From positions 1 to 64,000 of the forward strand of contig WREW01000005.1 in the NCBI GenBank assembly GCA_009779135.1: a stretch of DNA of 64,000 bases, written 5' to 3'. Position numbers and translations under genes: made by a program. Shown one piece after another: positions 46,651 through 55,202 of the stretch (position 1 is the first letter of the stretch; each line of letters begins with the position of its first letter). Source of the stretch: Alphaproteobacteria bacterium (GTDB lineage: Bacteria > Pseudomonadota > Alphaproteobacteria > UBA9219). The notes under the pieces are model-generated. The model saw nothing but the letters and a program-made list of their open reading frames with translations, did no database searches and was not told the DNA's origin.

Positions 46651-47786
46651 CGGGCGCCTTTCTCAAGAACATCCTTTGCGGCGCACTTTTCTTGCTTTTA
46701 TGCGCCTGCGCGCAAAAACCGCCCGAAACCTTACGTCTTGCGCCCATATCCTTTGACGCGCTTGAAGGCTGGACGAAGGACAATCAGCAAGAAGCCCTTC
46801 CCGCTTTCCAAAAAAGCTGCGATCTTTTTGAAAAACGCGATCCGTCCCGTCCGCTTAAAATGGAAGAAGCCGGCCTGATGGAGGACTGGCAGAATATCTG
46901 CGCGCATCTTGCCCTTTTACAGGCCCCTGATGCGGCCACAGCGCGCGCTTTTTTTGAAAGCTGGTTTACGCCCTACCGCGTCACGGCCCCACAAGAAACG
47001 GGCCTTTTCACAGGCTACTATCAAGCGCAGCTGCGGGGAAGTCTGACGCAGGATGAGATCTACACCACGCCCTTATGGGCCGCGCCCGAGGATATGATTA
47101 CCGCCGACCTCGGCCTTTTTCGTGATTCTTTAAAGGGCCAGAAAATAACCGGCAAAGTCAGTGAAAGAAAACTGGTTCCCTATGATACGCGCGCGGAGAT
47201 TGCCGATGGCGCACTTGGCGGACGCGCGCAGCCCTTGGTTTATGTTGATGATCCCATCGGGGCTTTCTTTTTGGAAATACAGGGCTCGGGACAAATCAGG
47301 CTGCCGGATGGCAGCATCATCGCGCTTGGCTACGCCGCGCAAAACGGACACGGCTACACCCCCATCGGACGCATTTTGCTCGAGCGCGAAGAAATTGAGC
47401 GCCCCGTCTCCATGCAAAAAATACGTGCATGGCTCACTGCCAACCCCGCGCAGCAGCAGGAGGTGATGAATAAAAACGCCTCGGTCGTTTTCTTTCAGAT
47501 TCAAGGCAGCGTGGATGCCATCGGCGCGCAGGGCGTTGGCTTGACGCCCTTGCGTTCGCTGGCCGTGGATCCTTCTTATATACCGCTTGGCATTCCGCTT
47601 TGGCTTGTCACGCCGCAGAAAAGGCAGTTGGTGATCGCGCAGGATATCGGGGGCGCGATTAAGGGCGCTGTGCGCGGCGATCTTTTCTGGGGCGCAGGCC
47701 CCTATGCCGAAGATCAGGCGGGCACGATGCAATATCAGGGCTATTATGTGCTTCTTTTGCCCAAAACAATCGCGGATCGCCCATGA
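46647..47786 (+). CDS. mltA: Membrane-bound lytic transglycosylase A
   Basis: MltA cleaves peptidoglycan glycan strands. The 379-residue protein has a lipoprotein signal ending LLLCACAQ, the MltA domain (TGLFTGYYQAQLRGS, GRAQPLVYVDDPIGAFFLEIQGSG), and a C-terminal 3D domain with the catalytic Asp in AQDIGGAIKGAVRGDLFWG. The start is GTG at 46647, overlapping the Tim44-like stop in a GTGA arrangement, so translation is probably coupled. The Smr gene overlaps its end by 4 bases. Confidence 0.94.
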   Translation: MTGAFLKNILCGALFLLLCACAQKPPETLRLAPISFDALEGWTKDNQQEALPAFQKSCDLFEKRDPSRPLKMEEAGLMEDWQNICAHLALLQAPDAATARAFFESWFTPYRVTAPQETGLFTGYYQAQLRGSLTQDEIYTTPLWAAPEDMITADLGLFRDSLKGQKITGKVSERKLVPYDTRAEIADGALGGRAQPLVYVDDPIGAFFLEIQGSGQIRLPDGSIIALGYAAQNGHGYTPIGRILLEREEIERPVSMQKIRAWLTANPAQQQEVMNKNASVVFFQIQGSVDAIGAQGVGLTPLRSLAVDPSYIPLGIPLWLVTPQKRQLVIAQDIGGAIKGAVRGDLFWGAGPYAEDQAGTMQYQGYYVLLLPKTIADRP

Positions 47787-48310
47787 AAGACGAAGATCTT
47801 TGGAAAACCTATGCGCAGGGCGTGAAACCTCTTACCGACAAAACGCCACCGGCAAAAAAAACACCCGCCAAAGAACAGCAGAAAAAAGAAACTCTCCTCA
47901 AGGAAGAAGCCTCGCGGCAGGCCGCAAGCCTCTCCAAGCTTCCGCCTGTACCGGCACCGACAAAAAGCCATATCCCAAGGCAAGCTCTTGATTCGCGGAT
48001 CAAGCGCAATATGACGCGCGGCGAGGTGTTGATCGAAGCACGCCTTGATCTTCACGCCATGACCGAGCAGGAGGCTTATGAAGCCTTCTACGCCTTCATC
48101 CACCAGCAGCATGATCGCGGGCGGCGCATGCTTCTTATCATCACCGGCAAAGGCGCGGATGGAAGCTGCGCACTAAAAACAAACCTTCCCCGCTGGAGTG
48201 AAACAGCCCCCTTTGATGAAAAAATCCTTGCGCTCCGGCCCGCAGCACCGCACCATGGGGGTGCCGGCGCTTATTATGTCCTCTTGAGAAAAAACGGTAA
48301 CGCACCATGA
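47783..48310 (+). CDS. Smr/MutS2-domain protein
   Basis: The 175-residue protein has a basic, Lys/Pro/Ala-rich N-terminus (to about residue 70) and a C-terminal Smr domain: ARLDLHAMTEQEAYEAFYAFI, RRMLLIITGKGAD and ALRPAAPHHGGAGAYYVLLRK. These include the LDLHG-like motif (with Ala after His) and the TGKG motif, seen in Smr endonucleases that nick DNA or cut RNA. Its exact role is unknown. It overlaps mltA and the HIT gene by 4 bases each, in the frequent alphaproteobacterial order tim44-mltA-smr. Confidence 0.9.
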   Translation: MKDEDLWKTYAQGVKPLTDKTPPAKKTPAKEQQKKETLLKEEASRQAASLSKLPPVPAPTKSHIPRQALDSRIKRNMTRGEVLIEARLDLHAMTEQEAYEAFYAFIHQQHDRGRRMLLIITGKGADGSCALKTNLPRWSETAPFDEKILALRPAAPHHGGAGAYYVLLRKNGNAP

Positions 48311-48672
48311 CCTACGATCCCGAAAATGTTTTTGCAAAAATCCTGCGCGGCGAGATTCCGGCGAAAAAGCTTTACGAAGATGATGTCGCGCTGGCCTTTC
48401 CCGATTTGCACCCGCAAGCCCCCACGCATGTCCTTGTGATCCCCAAGGGCCCCTACAAAAACCATGATGATTTTTCTGCCCATGCGACGGACGCAGAAAT
48501 TGCAGGCTTCACCCGCGCCATCGGTAAGGTGATCGACATCACGGGCGCCGCGGATCAGGGCTACCGCCTGATTGCAAACTGCGGCGCGCATGGCGGGCAG
48601 GAGGTTCCACACTATCATGTGCATATTCTGGCAGGCCGCAAACTGGGACGCATGCTGCCTTCCGCCTCATAA
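48307..48672 (+). CDS. HIT-family nucleotide hydrolase/transferase
   Basis: The 121-residue protein has the histidine triad HYHVHIL near its C-terminus (residues about 104-110) and the usual N-terminal NVFAKILRGEIPAKKLYEDD segment of bacterial HinT-like proteins. It probably hydrolyses nucleoside phosphoramidates. It overlaps the Smr gene by 4 bases and ends 24 bases before the quinone-oxidoreductase-like gene. Confidence 0.93.
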   Translation: MTYDPENVFAKILRGEIPAKKLYEDDVALAFPDLHPQAPTHVLVIPKGPYKNHDDFSAHATDAEIAGFTRAIGKVIDITGAADQGYRLIANCGAHGGQEVPHYHVHILAGRKLGRMLPSAS

Positions 48673-48696
48673 AAAACATAAAAAGAGGAGGCCCCC

Positions 48697-49788
48697 ATGA
48701 CCACAGACAAACCCTGTTGCTGCACGCCTGAACTCAAGCTTCCGCCCGAAAGCGCAGCCGCGCATCATTACCACCCTGCTCCAGATGAAACCATCAAAGC
48801 CGCACGTTTTCACCGCGCGCATGAGCCTCTTGCGCTTGAAACACACCATCTGCCGCCGCTACAAAAAGACGAGGTGCATATCCGCGTTCTTTACGCCGGA
48901 ATTAATTTTTACGAATCCATGATTCTCAAAGGCTGTTATCCTTTTACCGCTCAGCCGCCCTTAACTCTGGGCGGCGAATGTCTGGGGCAGGTGCTGCAAA
49001 TCGGAAACGCGGTGCAGGATATTGCCATCGGAGACAGCGTCATCACCTTTGCACAAAGCGGCTTTGGCACAAGCGGCGTGATTGCACAGCAAGCCCATGT
49101 CAAAGACAAATATGTTTTTAAACTCCCGCAAAAAACCGAAGATCCCTTATGGGCCGCGCTTCCCATGGCGTATTTTACGGCATGGTTTCTTATCAACCGC
49201 TGCCTGCGTATCAAAGACAATAACAGGGTTTTGATCCACAGCGCCGCAGGCGGCGTAGGCCTTGCGATCAGCGACCTTTTGCGCGCGGGCGGCTGGCACG
49301 GCCTGAACTTTACAGGCACATGCTCAAACGCGGACAAGGTTGCGTATCTTGAAAAAGAGCGCGGCTTTGACAAAGTCATCAATGTCAGCGAAAAGCCATG
49401 GTCTTTTTTTGCGCAAAACAGCCTGCTTGACAGTATCGACATTCTTTTGGACGCCCATGGAGGCCCCTATTTTGACGATAATCTGGCCGCGCTCCACAGC
49501 ATCGGTGGACAAATCTGTATCTTCGGCGCCTATGACGGCGCGGTTCAGGATCATGAAATCATCGCCAAGCTCCGCCGCAAAAACGCGATCCTGTCAGGCT
49601 TTCTTATGTGGCCGCTGATCGAGCATCGCCTTTTATGCCAGTCCGTCTTTGATGAGCTTTTTGACCTGATGAAAAAAGAAAAAATCAAACCCAAAATCGA
49701 TACCATCTTCCCCCTGACCGCCATCAACGACGCCTACGCACACCTAAACGCGCGTAAGAATATCGGAAAGATATTGATTCAAATCTAA
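48697..49788 (+). CDS. Quinone oxidoreductase-like MDR protein with Cys/His-rich N-terminus
   Basis: The 363-residue protein is a zinc-free medium-chain reductase: VLYAGINFYESMILKGCYP, LGGECLGQVLQIGNAV, VLIHSAAGGVGLAISDLLRAGG (nucleotide site), and IKPKIDTIFPLTAINDAYAHL at the end. It probably reduces a quinone or enone with NADPH. Its N-terminal 27 residues are unusual: DKPCCCTPELKLP followed by AAHHYHP, a Cys triplet with a His cluster that suggests metal binding or a regulatory tail. GAGG lies about 7 bases upstream. The following spacer holds palindromic repeat B. Confidence 0.85.
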   Translation: MTTDKPCCCTPELKLPPESAAAHHYHPAPDETIKAARFHRAHEPLALETHHLPPLQKDEVHIRVLYAGINFYESMILKGCYPFTAQPPLTLGGECLGQVLQIGNAVQDIAIGDSVITFAQSGFGTSGVIAQQAHVKDKYVFKLPQKTEDPLWAALPMAYFTAWFLINRCLRIKDNNRVLIHSAAGGVGLAISDLLRAGGWHGLNFTGTCSNADKVAYLEKERGFDKVINVSEKPWSFFAQNSLLDSIDILLDAHGGPYFDDNLAALHSIGGQICIFGAYDGAVQDHEIIAKLRRKNAILSGFLMWPLIEHRLLCQSVFDELFDLMKKEKIKPKIDTIFPLTAINDAYAHLNARKNIGKILIQI

Positions 49789-49796
49789 CCACTTCT

Positions 49797-49906
49797 TGTC
49801 ATCCTCGGGGCTTGCGAAGCAAGAGCCCGGGGATCTGGCGTTAGAGAAACGTGAATCGAGCGTCAGATCCCCGGATCAATCGCTTCGCGCTTGTCCGAGG
49901 ATGACA
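49797..49906. repeat. Palindromic repeat, family B copy 1
   Basis: An imperfect inverted repeat about 110 bases long starts TGTCATCCTCGGGGCTTGCG and ends with CCGAGGATGACA, with inner arms GGGGATCTGGCG and CAGATCCCC. It lies between the MDR gene and the convergent hypothetical gene, ending 11 bases before its stop. The outer arms match those of the repeat at 55085-55141. Confidence 0.85.
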
Positions 49907-49916
49907 AAAAATGTTC

Positions 49917-50612
49917 CTACATCCCACCACCAGGCTTAAAGTTCATCTTCACGCCGGCTTTTTCCCATTTCTGATTGGTGGCCGCTGTCGTGGCAACATA
50001 TTGCTGCACAGCTGCAGACTGCATAACATGCCCATAATCGGTCGGCGCGCGGTTTGAAGATGATTTCTCCGCCGCCACCATGTTGTTAATCAGTCCGGGC
50101 AGGCCACCATCTTCAACCTTGCCGCTGCGAATCCCTTCATCCTGACGTTCCTTGGGCCCCCAGAAAAGTTCGGTGACGCGGAGATCTTCACTGCTTTTCT
50201 TCTTTTTCTTTTTGGCCATGCCTGTGCGCTCATCAAGCTGGTCTTCATCATCCTCTGCGGGCCATTTGACATCCTCCCAGTAGATATAAAGGAAATCCTG
50301 AATGGCCGAGGATATAAAAGGAAAATTGGTCAAAACATCACGAAACATCACCGCAGCGTTGAAGATGGATTCTTCTTCAAGCTTGCGAATGGCTTCTTTC
50401 TGTTCGTCCGTGTTGATGCCTTTGCGCGCTTCCATCACGGGAACCATGCAATTATCTTTAAGCTTGCGCGCAAGCTCGCCGATCACATCGCTGCGCTCAA
50501 GCTCACCATTTTCGCGGTAGATCTCGGCAATGGTGCGGAAACGCTTGACAAGACATTCAGACCAGTACCACCAGTCATTGAAGGGCGCTTTTTGTGCATA
50601 GGTTTGTGCCAT
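49917..50612 (-). CDS. Hypothetical protein, GPxR-EGI-SG family paralogue A
   Basis: The 231-residue protein belongs to no family I know. It shares with its neighbour the N-terminal WWYWSECLVKRFRTIAEIY (WMYFTQVVLDRLSTVTQIY in the other), and the block LFWGPKERQDEGIRSGKVEDGGLPGLINNMV (LFRGPERREEEGIGSGMVEHGRLP there). Between them is a Lys/Glu-rich linker with a run of six Lys (MAKKKKKKSS) absent from the neighbour. It lacks a signal peptide or membrane segment. The two genes are separated by 25 bases and presumably cotranscribed. Confidence 0.75.
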   Translation of the reverse strand: MAQTYAQKAPFNDWWYWSECLVKRFRTIAEIYRENGELERSDVIGELARKLKDNCMVPVMEARKGINTDEQKEAIRKLEEESIFNAAVMFRDVLTNFPFISSAIQDFLYIYWEDVKWPAEDDEDQLDERTGMAKKKKKKSSEDLRVTELFWGPKERQDEGIRSGKVEDGGLPGLINNMVAAEKSSSNRAPTDYGHVMQSAAVQQYVATTAATNQKWEKAGVKMNFKPGGGM

Positions 50613-50637
50613 AATTTTCTTTCCTTAAAAATGAGGT

Positions 50638-51258
50638 CTAGTCCATACGTCCGGCCGTGCGGAGAAACGCGCCATTCTGCTTGGCCCAAAGCCGCGCCAG
50701 ATCTTCCCGCCGCATAACGTCGCCCTGCGCCGCCGCCGGTTTTTTCACGCGCGCCGCGCGCTCGCCACCGGCGGATTCAAGATCGACCATGGCAGCAAGC
50801 TTGGCCGGCAGCCTCCCATGCTCCACCATGCCCGAGCCGATCCCTTCTTCCTCCCGCCTTTCGGGGCCGCGAAAGAGAATGGTCGCCACTTTGCCTGCGC
50901 AATTTTGCATCCAAGGCGATTTCAAAAGAAGCTGCATATCCGCAGACCATATAGGCAGTTTGGCCAGAACATCCACCATCGCAAGCTGGATCTGCGCAAT
51001 CAAACCTTCCTCAAGCGCGGATGTATCCTGATCTTCCTCAAACAGGCCGAAGGCAGGCTCATCCGTCAGCGTATGGAGCTGCCGCATCACCGCAACCGTC
51101 ATGCCGAGTTTTTCCTGACGCTCTTTTTCGCGCATATAGGCATCCACATGCGGAGGATTTTTATAAATCTGCGTTACAGTGGAAAGCCTATCAAGCACCA
51201 CTTGTGTAAAATACATCCACTCATCATAAGAAGGCTTGATTGTCTCAAAGCCGGACAT
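50638..51258 (-). CDS. Hypothetical protein, GPxR-EGI-SG family paralogue B
   Basis: The 206-residue protein is the second member of the pair: it has the aromatic N-terminal helix (DEWMYFTQVVLDRLSTVTQIY), a central helical region, and the shared GPERREEEGIGSGMVEHGRLPAKLAAMVDLE block near residues 128-160, then a basic tail. It lacks the poly-Lys linker of paralogue A. It begins 21 bases after the DUF805 gene on the same strand. Function unknown; duplication with different linkers suggests a heteromeric pair. Confidence 0.75.
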   Translation of the reverse strand: MSGFETIKPSYDEWMYFTQVVLDRLSTVTQIYKNPPHVDAYMREKERQEKLGMTVAVMRQLHTLTDEPAFGLFEEDQDTSALEEGLIAQIQLAMVDVLAKLPIWSADMQLLLKSPWMQNCAGKVATILFRGPERREEEGIGSGMVEHGRLPAKLAAMVDLESAGGERAARVKKPAAAQGDVMRREDLARLWAKQNGAFLRTAGRMD

Positions 51259-51279
51259 GAGATCCTCTAGTGTTTAAGT

Positions 51280-51651
51280 TTATGCATCGACAACAGGGTC
51301 GCCATAAGCGTTTTTCCCTTCCTGACCTTCCATGGCAAACCAGAAAACCAAAATGATCCAGCCCACAACAGGAACCAGCCCAAGCAACTGCCACCAGCCC
51401 GTTTTGCCCAGATCATGAAGGCGCCGCGCGCCAATGGCCAGTCCGGGCGCAAGCAAAGCCAGCGCAAGCAGCGTCTGAAGAACAGGCATATGAAGGATTT
51501 CATCAGCAAGCCTGACAATAAGACTTACGGCAGCATAGCACAGCACGAAATACCAAAATTGCGAGCGCAGCGCGCGACCATTAAAATCAGCATATTGCGT
51601 CTTCAAAACATCCACAAAATACTTGCGGAACAAAGCGACCATTTTTTCCAT
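51280..51651 (-). CDS. DUF805 membrane protein
   Basis: The 123-residue protein is a DUF805 (YhaH-like) inner-membrane protein: YADFNGRALRSQFWYFVLCYAAVSLIV, LLALALLAPGLAIGARRLHDLGKTGWWQLLGLVPVVGWIILVFWFAMEG, with the conserved RRLHDLGKTGWW loop. Three to four membrane segments are visible. It heads the run leading into the two unknown paralogues and is separated from aroC by 90 bases. Function of DUF805 proteins is not established. Confidence 0.88.
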   Translation of the reverse strand: MEKMVALFRKYFVDVLKTQYADFNGRALRSQFWYFVLCYAAVSLIVRLADEILHMPVLQTLLALALLAPGLAIGARRLHDLGKTGWWQLLGLVPVVGWIILVFWFAMEGQEGKNAYGDPVVDA

Positions 51652-51741
51652 GGAAAATCTCCCCCTGTTTGTAAGACTTCGGCTTTTTTCATCTTAGACA
51701 AAAGCTTCCGCTCTGGCAAGGAGACCGCGCTAACATTTTGT

Positions 51742-52812
51742 TTATAAAAGAGCTTTTGCTTTCAATTTGGCATCGGCCAGCACGCAGGCCAGCATCGCTT
51801 CACCAATGGGCACGGCGCGAATGCCAACGCAAGGATCATGACGCCCCTGCGTTTCTATCATGATTTCCTCACCCGCTTCATTCACGGTGCGCCGTGGCAT
51901 AAGGATAGAGCTTGTCGGTTTCAGCGCAAAGCGCACAACCACATCCTGCCCTGTCGAGATGCCTCCCAGCACGCCGCCTGCGTGATTGGAAAGAAAAACA
52001 GGCCGCCCGTCTTCACCACGGCGCATTTCATCCTGCCCCTGATCGCTCGTCATCGCCGCCAGCGCAAAGCCGCTGCCGATTTCAACGCCTTTGACCGCGT
52101 TGATCGACATCATGGCGCATGCAAGCGCGCTATCAAGCTTTTCATAAACCGGATCGCCCCAGCCGGCCTCAAGGCCGCTTGCATGAAGCTCAACAACCGC
52201 GCCCACGGCATTGCCTTCTTTTTTCACCGCTTCAAGATACTGCGCCCAAAGCAAAGCCGCCGTTGCGTCCGGCGCAAAAAAAGGATTGCGCTGCGTTTCC
52301 TGCCAATCCCACTTCGCGCGATCTATTTTATGAGGCCCCAGTTGAACCACAGCGCCACGGATTTGAACCTTTTCACCAAGCACTTTGCGCGCAAGCGCGC
52401 CTGCCGCCACACGCGCGATGGTTTCGCGCGCGCTTGAACGGCCACCGCCGCGCGGATCGCGCACCCCATATTTCACGCTGTAAGTATAGTCGGCATGCCC
52501 GGGTCGAAAACTATGCTTGATAGAATCATAATCGCCCGGGCGCTGATCTTTATTGACCACAAGCATGCAGACCGGCGCGCCTGTCGTCACACCTTCATAA
52601 GTTCCTGAAAGAATCTCAACGCGGTCATCTTCCTGCCTTGCCGTGGTAAAAGCGGATTGCCCGGGCTTGCGCTGATCCAAAAAAGGCTGAACATCAGCCT
52701 CGGTAAAAGGAAGACGCGGCGGACAGCCATCCACAACAACCCCGATAAAAGGCCCGTGACTTTCTCCAAAACTTGTAAAACGAAAAAATGATCCGAAACT
52801 GTTGCTGGCCAT
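51742..52812 (-). CDS. aroC: Chorismate synthase
   Basis: AroC makes chorismate from EPSP in a reaction needing reduced flavin, the end of the common aromatic pathway. The 356-residue product has [20 protein letters not shown] at the start, [46 protein letters not shown] and [24 protein letters not shown], all signatures of the enzyme. It lies 3 bases after fabI on the same strand. Nothing unusual was seen. Confidence 0.97.
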   Translation of the reverse strand: MASNSFGSFFRFTSFGESHGPFIGVVVDGCPPRLPFTEADVQPFLDQRKPGQSAFTTARQEDDRVEILSGTYEGVTTGAPVCMLVVNKDQRPGDYDSIKHSFRPGHADYTYSVKYGVRDPRGGGRSSARETIARVAAGALARKVLGEKVQIRGAVVQLGPHKIDRAKWDWQETQRNPFFAPDATAALLWAQYLEAVKKEGNAVGAVVELHASGLEAGWGDPVYEKLDSALACAMMSINAVKGVEIGSGFALAAMTSDQGQDEMRRGEDGRPVFLSNHAGGVLGGISTGQDVVVRFALKPTSSILMPRRTVNEAGEEIMIETQGRHDPCVGIRAVPIGEAMLACVLADAKLKAKALL

Positions 52813-52815
52813 GTT

Positions 52816-53670
52816 TCAGCTCTTTCCGACAAACCCGCTAAGAAGATCAACAACAGCTTCAGCCCGATCCACAGCCAGCATGCCGACATTGTGATAGCCC
52901 GAGTCAACGTGGAAAACCTCCCCCGTCATGCCCGTGCCGAGATCCGACAAAGCAAACAAACCCGCATGACCGACTTCAACAATCGTCACATTCCGCCGCA
53001 GCGGCGCGTTAATTTCATTCCACCGCAAAATCGCGCGGAAATCGCCGATTCCGCTTGCCGCAAGTGTTTTGATAGGCCCTGCCGAAATGGCATTGACGCG
53101 AATATTCTGCGGCCCCAGATCCACGGCAAGATAGCGCACGCTTGCCTCCAAAGCCGCTTTGGCCACGCCCATCACATTGTAATGCGGCATCACCCGCTCC
53201 GCCCCGATATAGCTAAGCGTCAAAATCGAGCCGCCCTTTTTCATCAAAGGCGCCGCCCGCCGCGCCACAGAAGTCAGCGAATAGCAGGACACATCCATCG
53301 TCTTGAGAAAATTATCCCGCGATGTATTCAGATAAAGACCATCCAGTTCCGTCTTGTCGGAAAACGCAACAGCATGCACGACAAAATCAAGCGCGCCCCA
53401 TTTTTCCTCCAGCGTTTTGAATAAAGCATCCATGCTGTCTTCATCCGTCACATCGCAAGGCTCGACAAAGGATGAGCCCAGAGAAGCAGCCAAAGGCGTC
53501 ACGCGCTTTTTTAGCGCCTCACCCTGATAGGTAAAAGCAAGCTCAGCGCCATGCGCGCCGCACACTTGCGCCAGCCCCCAAGCAAGAGAATGATCGTTGG
53601 CCACACCCATAATAAGGCCTTTTTTGCCCTGCATCAAAGTACCTGCCACGGGCGTTGTCGGCATTGTCAT
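52816..53670 (-). CDS. fabI: Enoyl-ACP reductase (NADH)
   Basis: FabI reduces trans-2-enoyl-ACP in fatty acid elongation and is the target of triclosan. The 284-residue protein has GVANDHSLAWGLAQ, SLGSSFVEPCDVTD, VHAVAFSDKTELDG, LTLSYIGAERVMPHYNVMGVAKAALEASVRYLA with the Tyr-x6-Lys pair, and AISAGPIKTLAASGIGDF. AGAGG lies 8 bases before the ATG; a second ATG is two codons in. The regulator gene diverges upstream. Order fabI-aroC is common in alphaproteobacteria. Confidence 0.95.
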   Translation of the reverse strand: MTMPTTPVAGTLMQGKKGLIMGVANDHSLAWGLAQVCGAHGAELAFTYQGEALKKRVTPLAASLGSSFVEPCDVTDEDSMDALFKTLEEKWGALDFVVHAVAFSDKTELDGLYLNTSRDNFLKTMDVSCYSLTSVARRAAPLMKKGGSILTLSYIGAERVMPHYNVMGVAKAALEASVRYLAVDLGPQNIRVNAISAGPIKTLAASGIGDFRAILRWNEINAPLRRNVTIVEVGHAGLFALSDLGTGMTGEVFHVDSGYHNVGMLAVDRAEAVVDLLSGFVGKS

Positions 53671-53791
53671 GATAAAAACCTCTTTTCTCGTCTTTTTGCA
53701 CCACGGATTTAATTACACAAAGGCAGCCACGGCGTCAAATCGTGAAAAGCCTCCCTTGCCCGCGCTGCGCTTTTTCTGTAAAACTATAGGC

Positions 53792-54490
53792 ATGTTTCTT
53801 TTAGGCCTTATTTCCTCCGATCCCGTCCTTTGCGGCGCCGTCAGCGAGCAGCTTCAGCATGAAAAAAAAGGGTTGCAGCTGGCCCTCTTCCCGTCTCTTG
53901 AAGAAGCCTTGGAGGCTTGGCAGCAAAACCTGCCGCACGCCATTTTGCTTGACTGGGATGACTCGGCGCAGGCCCCCGCACCCCTTTGGGACAAGCTCGT
54001 GGCCCATCTTGAGGCAAGCTTTACGCCGCCCTTTTTTATGATTCTGGGCCGTCCGCCCAGCTGGCCGCAGGCGCTTGATGTCATGACCTTGACGCGGCCC
54101 TTTCGCCTTGGCGCGTTGCTAGGCCTGCTTGAGGAGGCCAGACGGCCACCCTCTTTCATGACAAGCAAGCCCAAAATCATAGGCCCTTGGCTTTTCACCC
54201 CAAACCTGCGCCTTTTGCAAAACAGAAAAACCGGTCAAGAAGTCAGGCTGACGGACAAGGAAACGGCCCTTTTGGACTATTTTTATCTGGCGCAAGGCCC
54301 CTGCGCGCGGGATGAGATTTTAACCGCGCTCTGGGGATCTCAGGATTGTTTTGACACACACAGGCTTGATGCGCATCTCTACCGCCTGCGCCGCAAAATC
54401 ATGGATCAAAATGAAAAACAGGATGTCTTTCTGATGGAGCAAGGGCTTTACCGCTTCAACCCCCTATGGCGCGGCAAGGGGGACTCATGA
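53792..54490 (+). CDS. OmpR-like winged-helix regulator with atypical receiver
   Basis: The product of about 232 residues has an N-terminal receiver-like domain and a C-terminal winged helix (VRLTDKETALLDYFYLAQG, DAHLYRLRRKIMD, LYRFNP). The receiver has AILLDWDDSAQAP, a candidate phosphoacceptor Asp, but the N-terminal acidic pair is reduced to a single Asp (ISSDPVL) and the conserved Lys near the end is Arg (LTRPF). It may thus act without normal phosphorylation. The chosen ATG at 53792 has no strong ribosome site; the longer frame to 53597 runs over fabI on the other strand. It overlaps the lipoprotein gene by 4 bases (ATGA). Confidence 0.8.
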   Translation: MFLLGLISSDPVLCGAVSEQLQHEKKGLQLALFPSLEEALEAWQQNLPHAILLDWDDSAQAPAPLWDKLVAHLEASFTPPFFMILGRPPSWPQALDVMTLTRPFRLGALLGLLEEARRPPSFMTSKPKIIGPWLFTPNLRLLQNRKTGQEVRLTDKETALLDYFYLAQGPCARDEILTALWGSQDCFDTHRLDAHLYRLRRKIMDQNEKQDVFLMEQGLYRFNPLWRGKGDS

Positions 54491-55074
54491 AAAAGCAAAA
54501 TATCCTTCTTCTGGTCTTTTGTTGTTTTGTTCTGGCTTTGGCGGGCTGCGCCGCGCCGCTGTCCAAAAAGCCCGTCACAACCGGCAGCGCCGCCAAAACG
54601 CACCCCGATCAGGTTCCCGAGCGCGCCATTGTCCTGAGCCACCCGCCAAGCGGCGAGCGGCTGAACCTCACCTACTACAAAAACAACCGCTATGATCCGG
54701 CGGCCTTGACCAAGATCAACCGCTTGTTTCGTGACCGCCAAAATAACAGCATCGGCAAAATTGATCCCGAACTTATTGATTTTCTTGTTGATATCCGCAC
54801 ACGCCTTGGCCTGCCGCCCAGCGTGACGTTCGAGATTCTGGACGGCTACCGCAGCCGGAGCACCAACGAGAAGTTACGCGCCCGCAACAGTCAGGCCGCC
54901 AAGGACAGCCTGCATATATACGGATGGGCCGTTGATTTCAGGATCAGCAAAGTCAATGGCCGCGCCGTGGCAGAGATTGCAAAAACCATGCAAAGAGGAG
55001 GGGTCTCCTACTACCCTTCCAGCAACCATATCCATATCGACCTTGGCAATATCCGCACATGGAAAACGAAATAA
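54487..55074 (+). CDS. Peptidase M15-like lipoprotein (DUF882/YcbK)
   Basis: The 195-residue protein has a lipoprotein signal ending ALAGC (lipidated Cys at about 21), then an M15/DUF882 domain: ILDGYRSRSTNEKL, DSLHIYGWAVDFRI and SSNHIHIDLG, giving the H...D...H pattern of zinc-dependent murein peptidases. A role in peptidoglycan trimming is inferred. The ATG at 54487 overlaps the regulator stop in an ATGA arrangement, so the two are cotranslated and the regulator may act on envelope genes. A repeat of family B follows 10 bases later. Confidence 0.85.
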   Translation: MKKQNILLLVFCCFVLALAGCAAPLSKKPVTTGSAAKTHPDQVPERAIVLSHPPSGERLNLTYYKNNRYDPAALTKINRLFRDRQNNSIGKIDPELIDFLVDIRTRLGLPPSVTFEILDGYRSRSTNEKLRARNSQAAKDSLHIYGWAVDFRISKVNGRAVAEIAKTMQRGGVSYYPSSNHIHIDLGNIRTWKTK

Positions 55075-55084
55075 CCCCGCTCCC

Positions 55085-55141
55085 CTTGTCATCCTCGTGG
55101 CTTGCCTGCCGACAAGACGGGCAAGCCACGAGGATGACAAG
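55085..55141. repeat. Palindromic repeat, family B copy 2
   Basis: A nearly perfect inverted repeat: 22 bases at the left (starting CTTGTCATCCTCGTGGC) pair fully with 22 at the right (ending GAGGATGACAAG) around a 13-base loop. It lies 10 bases after the M15-like gene and 61 bases before the DUF924 gene. It could act as a terminator-like stem but lacks a T-run. Confidence 0.9.
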
Positions 55142-55202
55142 TAGGAGATTCGGATTAAAAGAGTAACACTTTCGAAAGATTCACCTCTTACAATGCCGCC
55201 TT

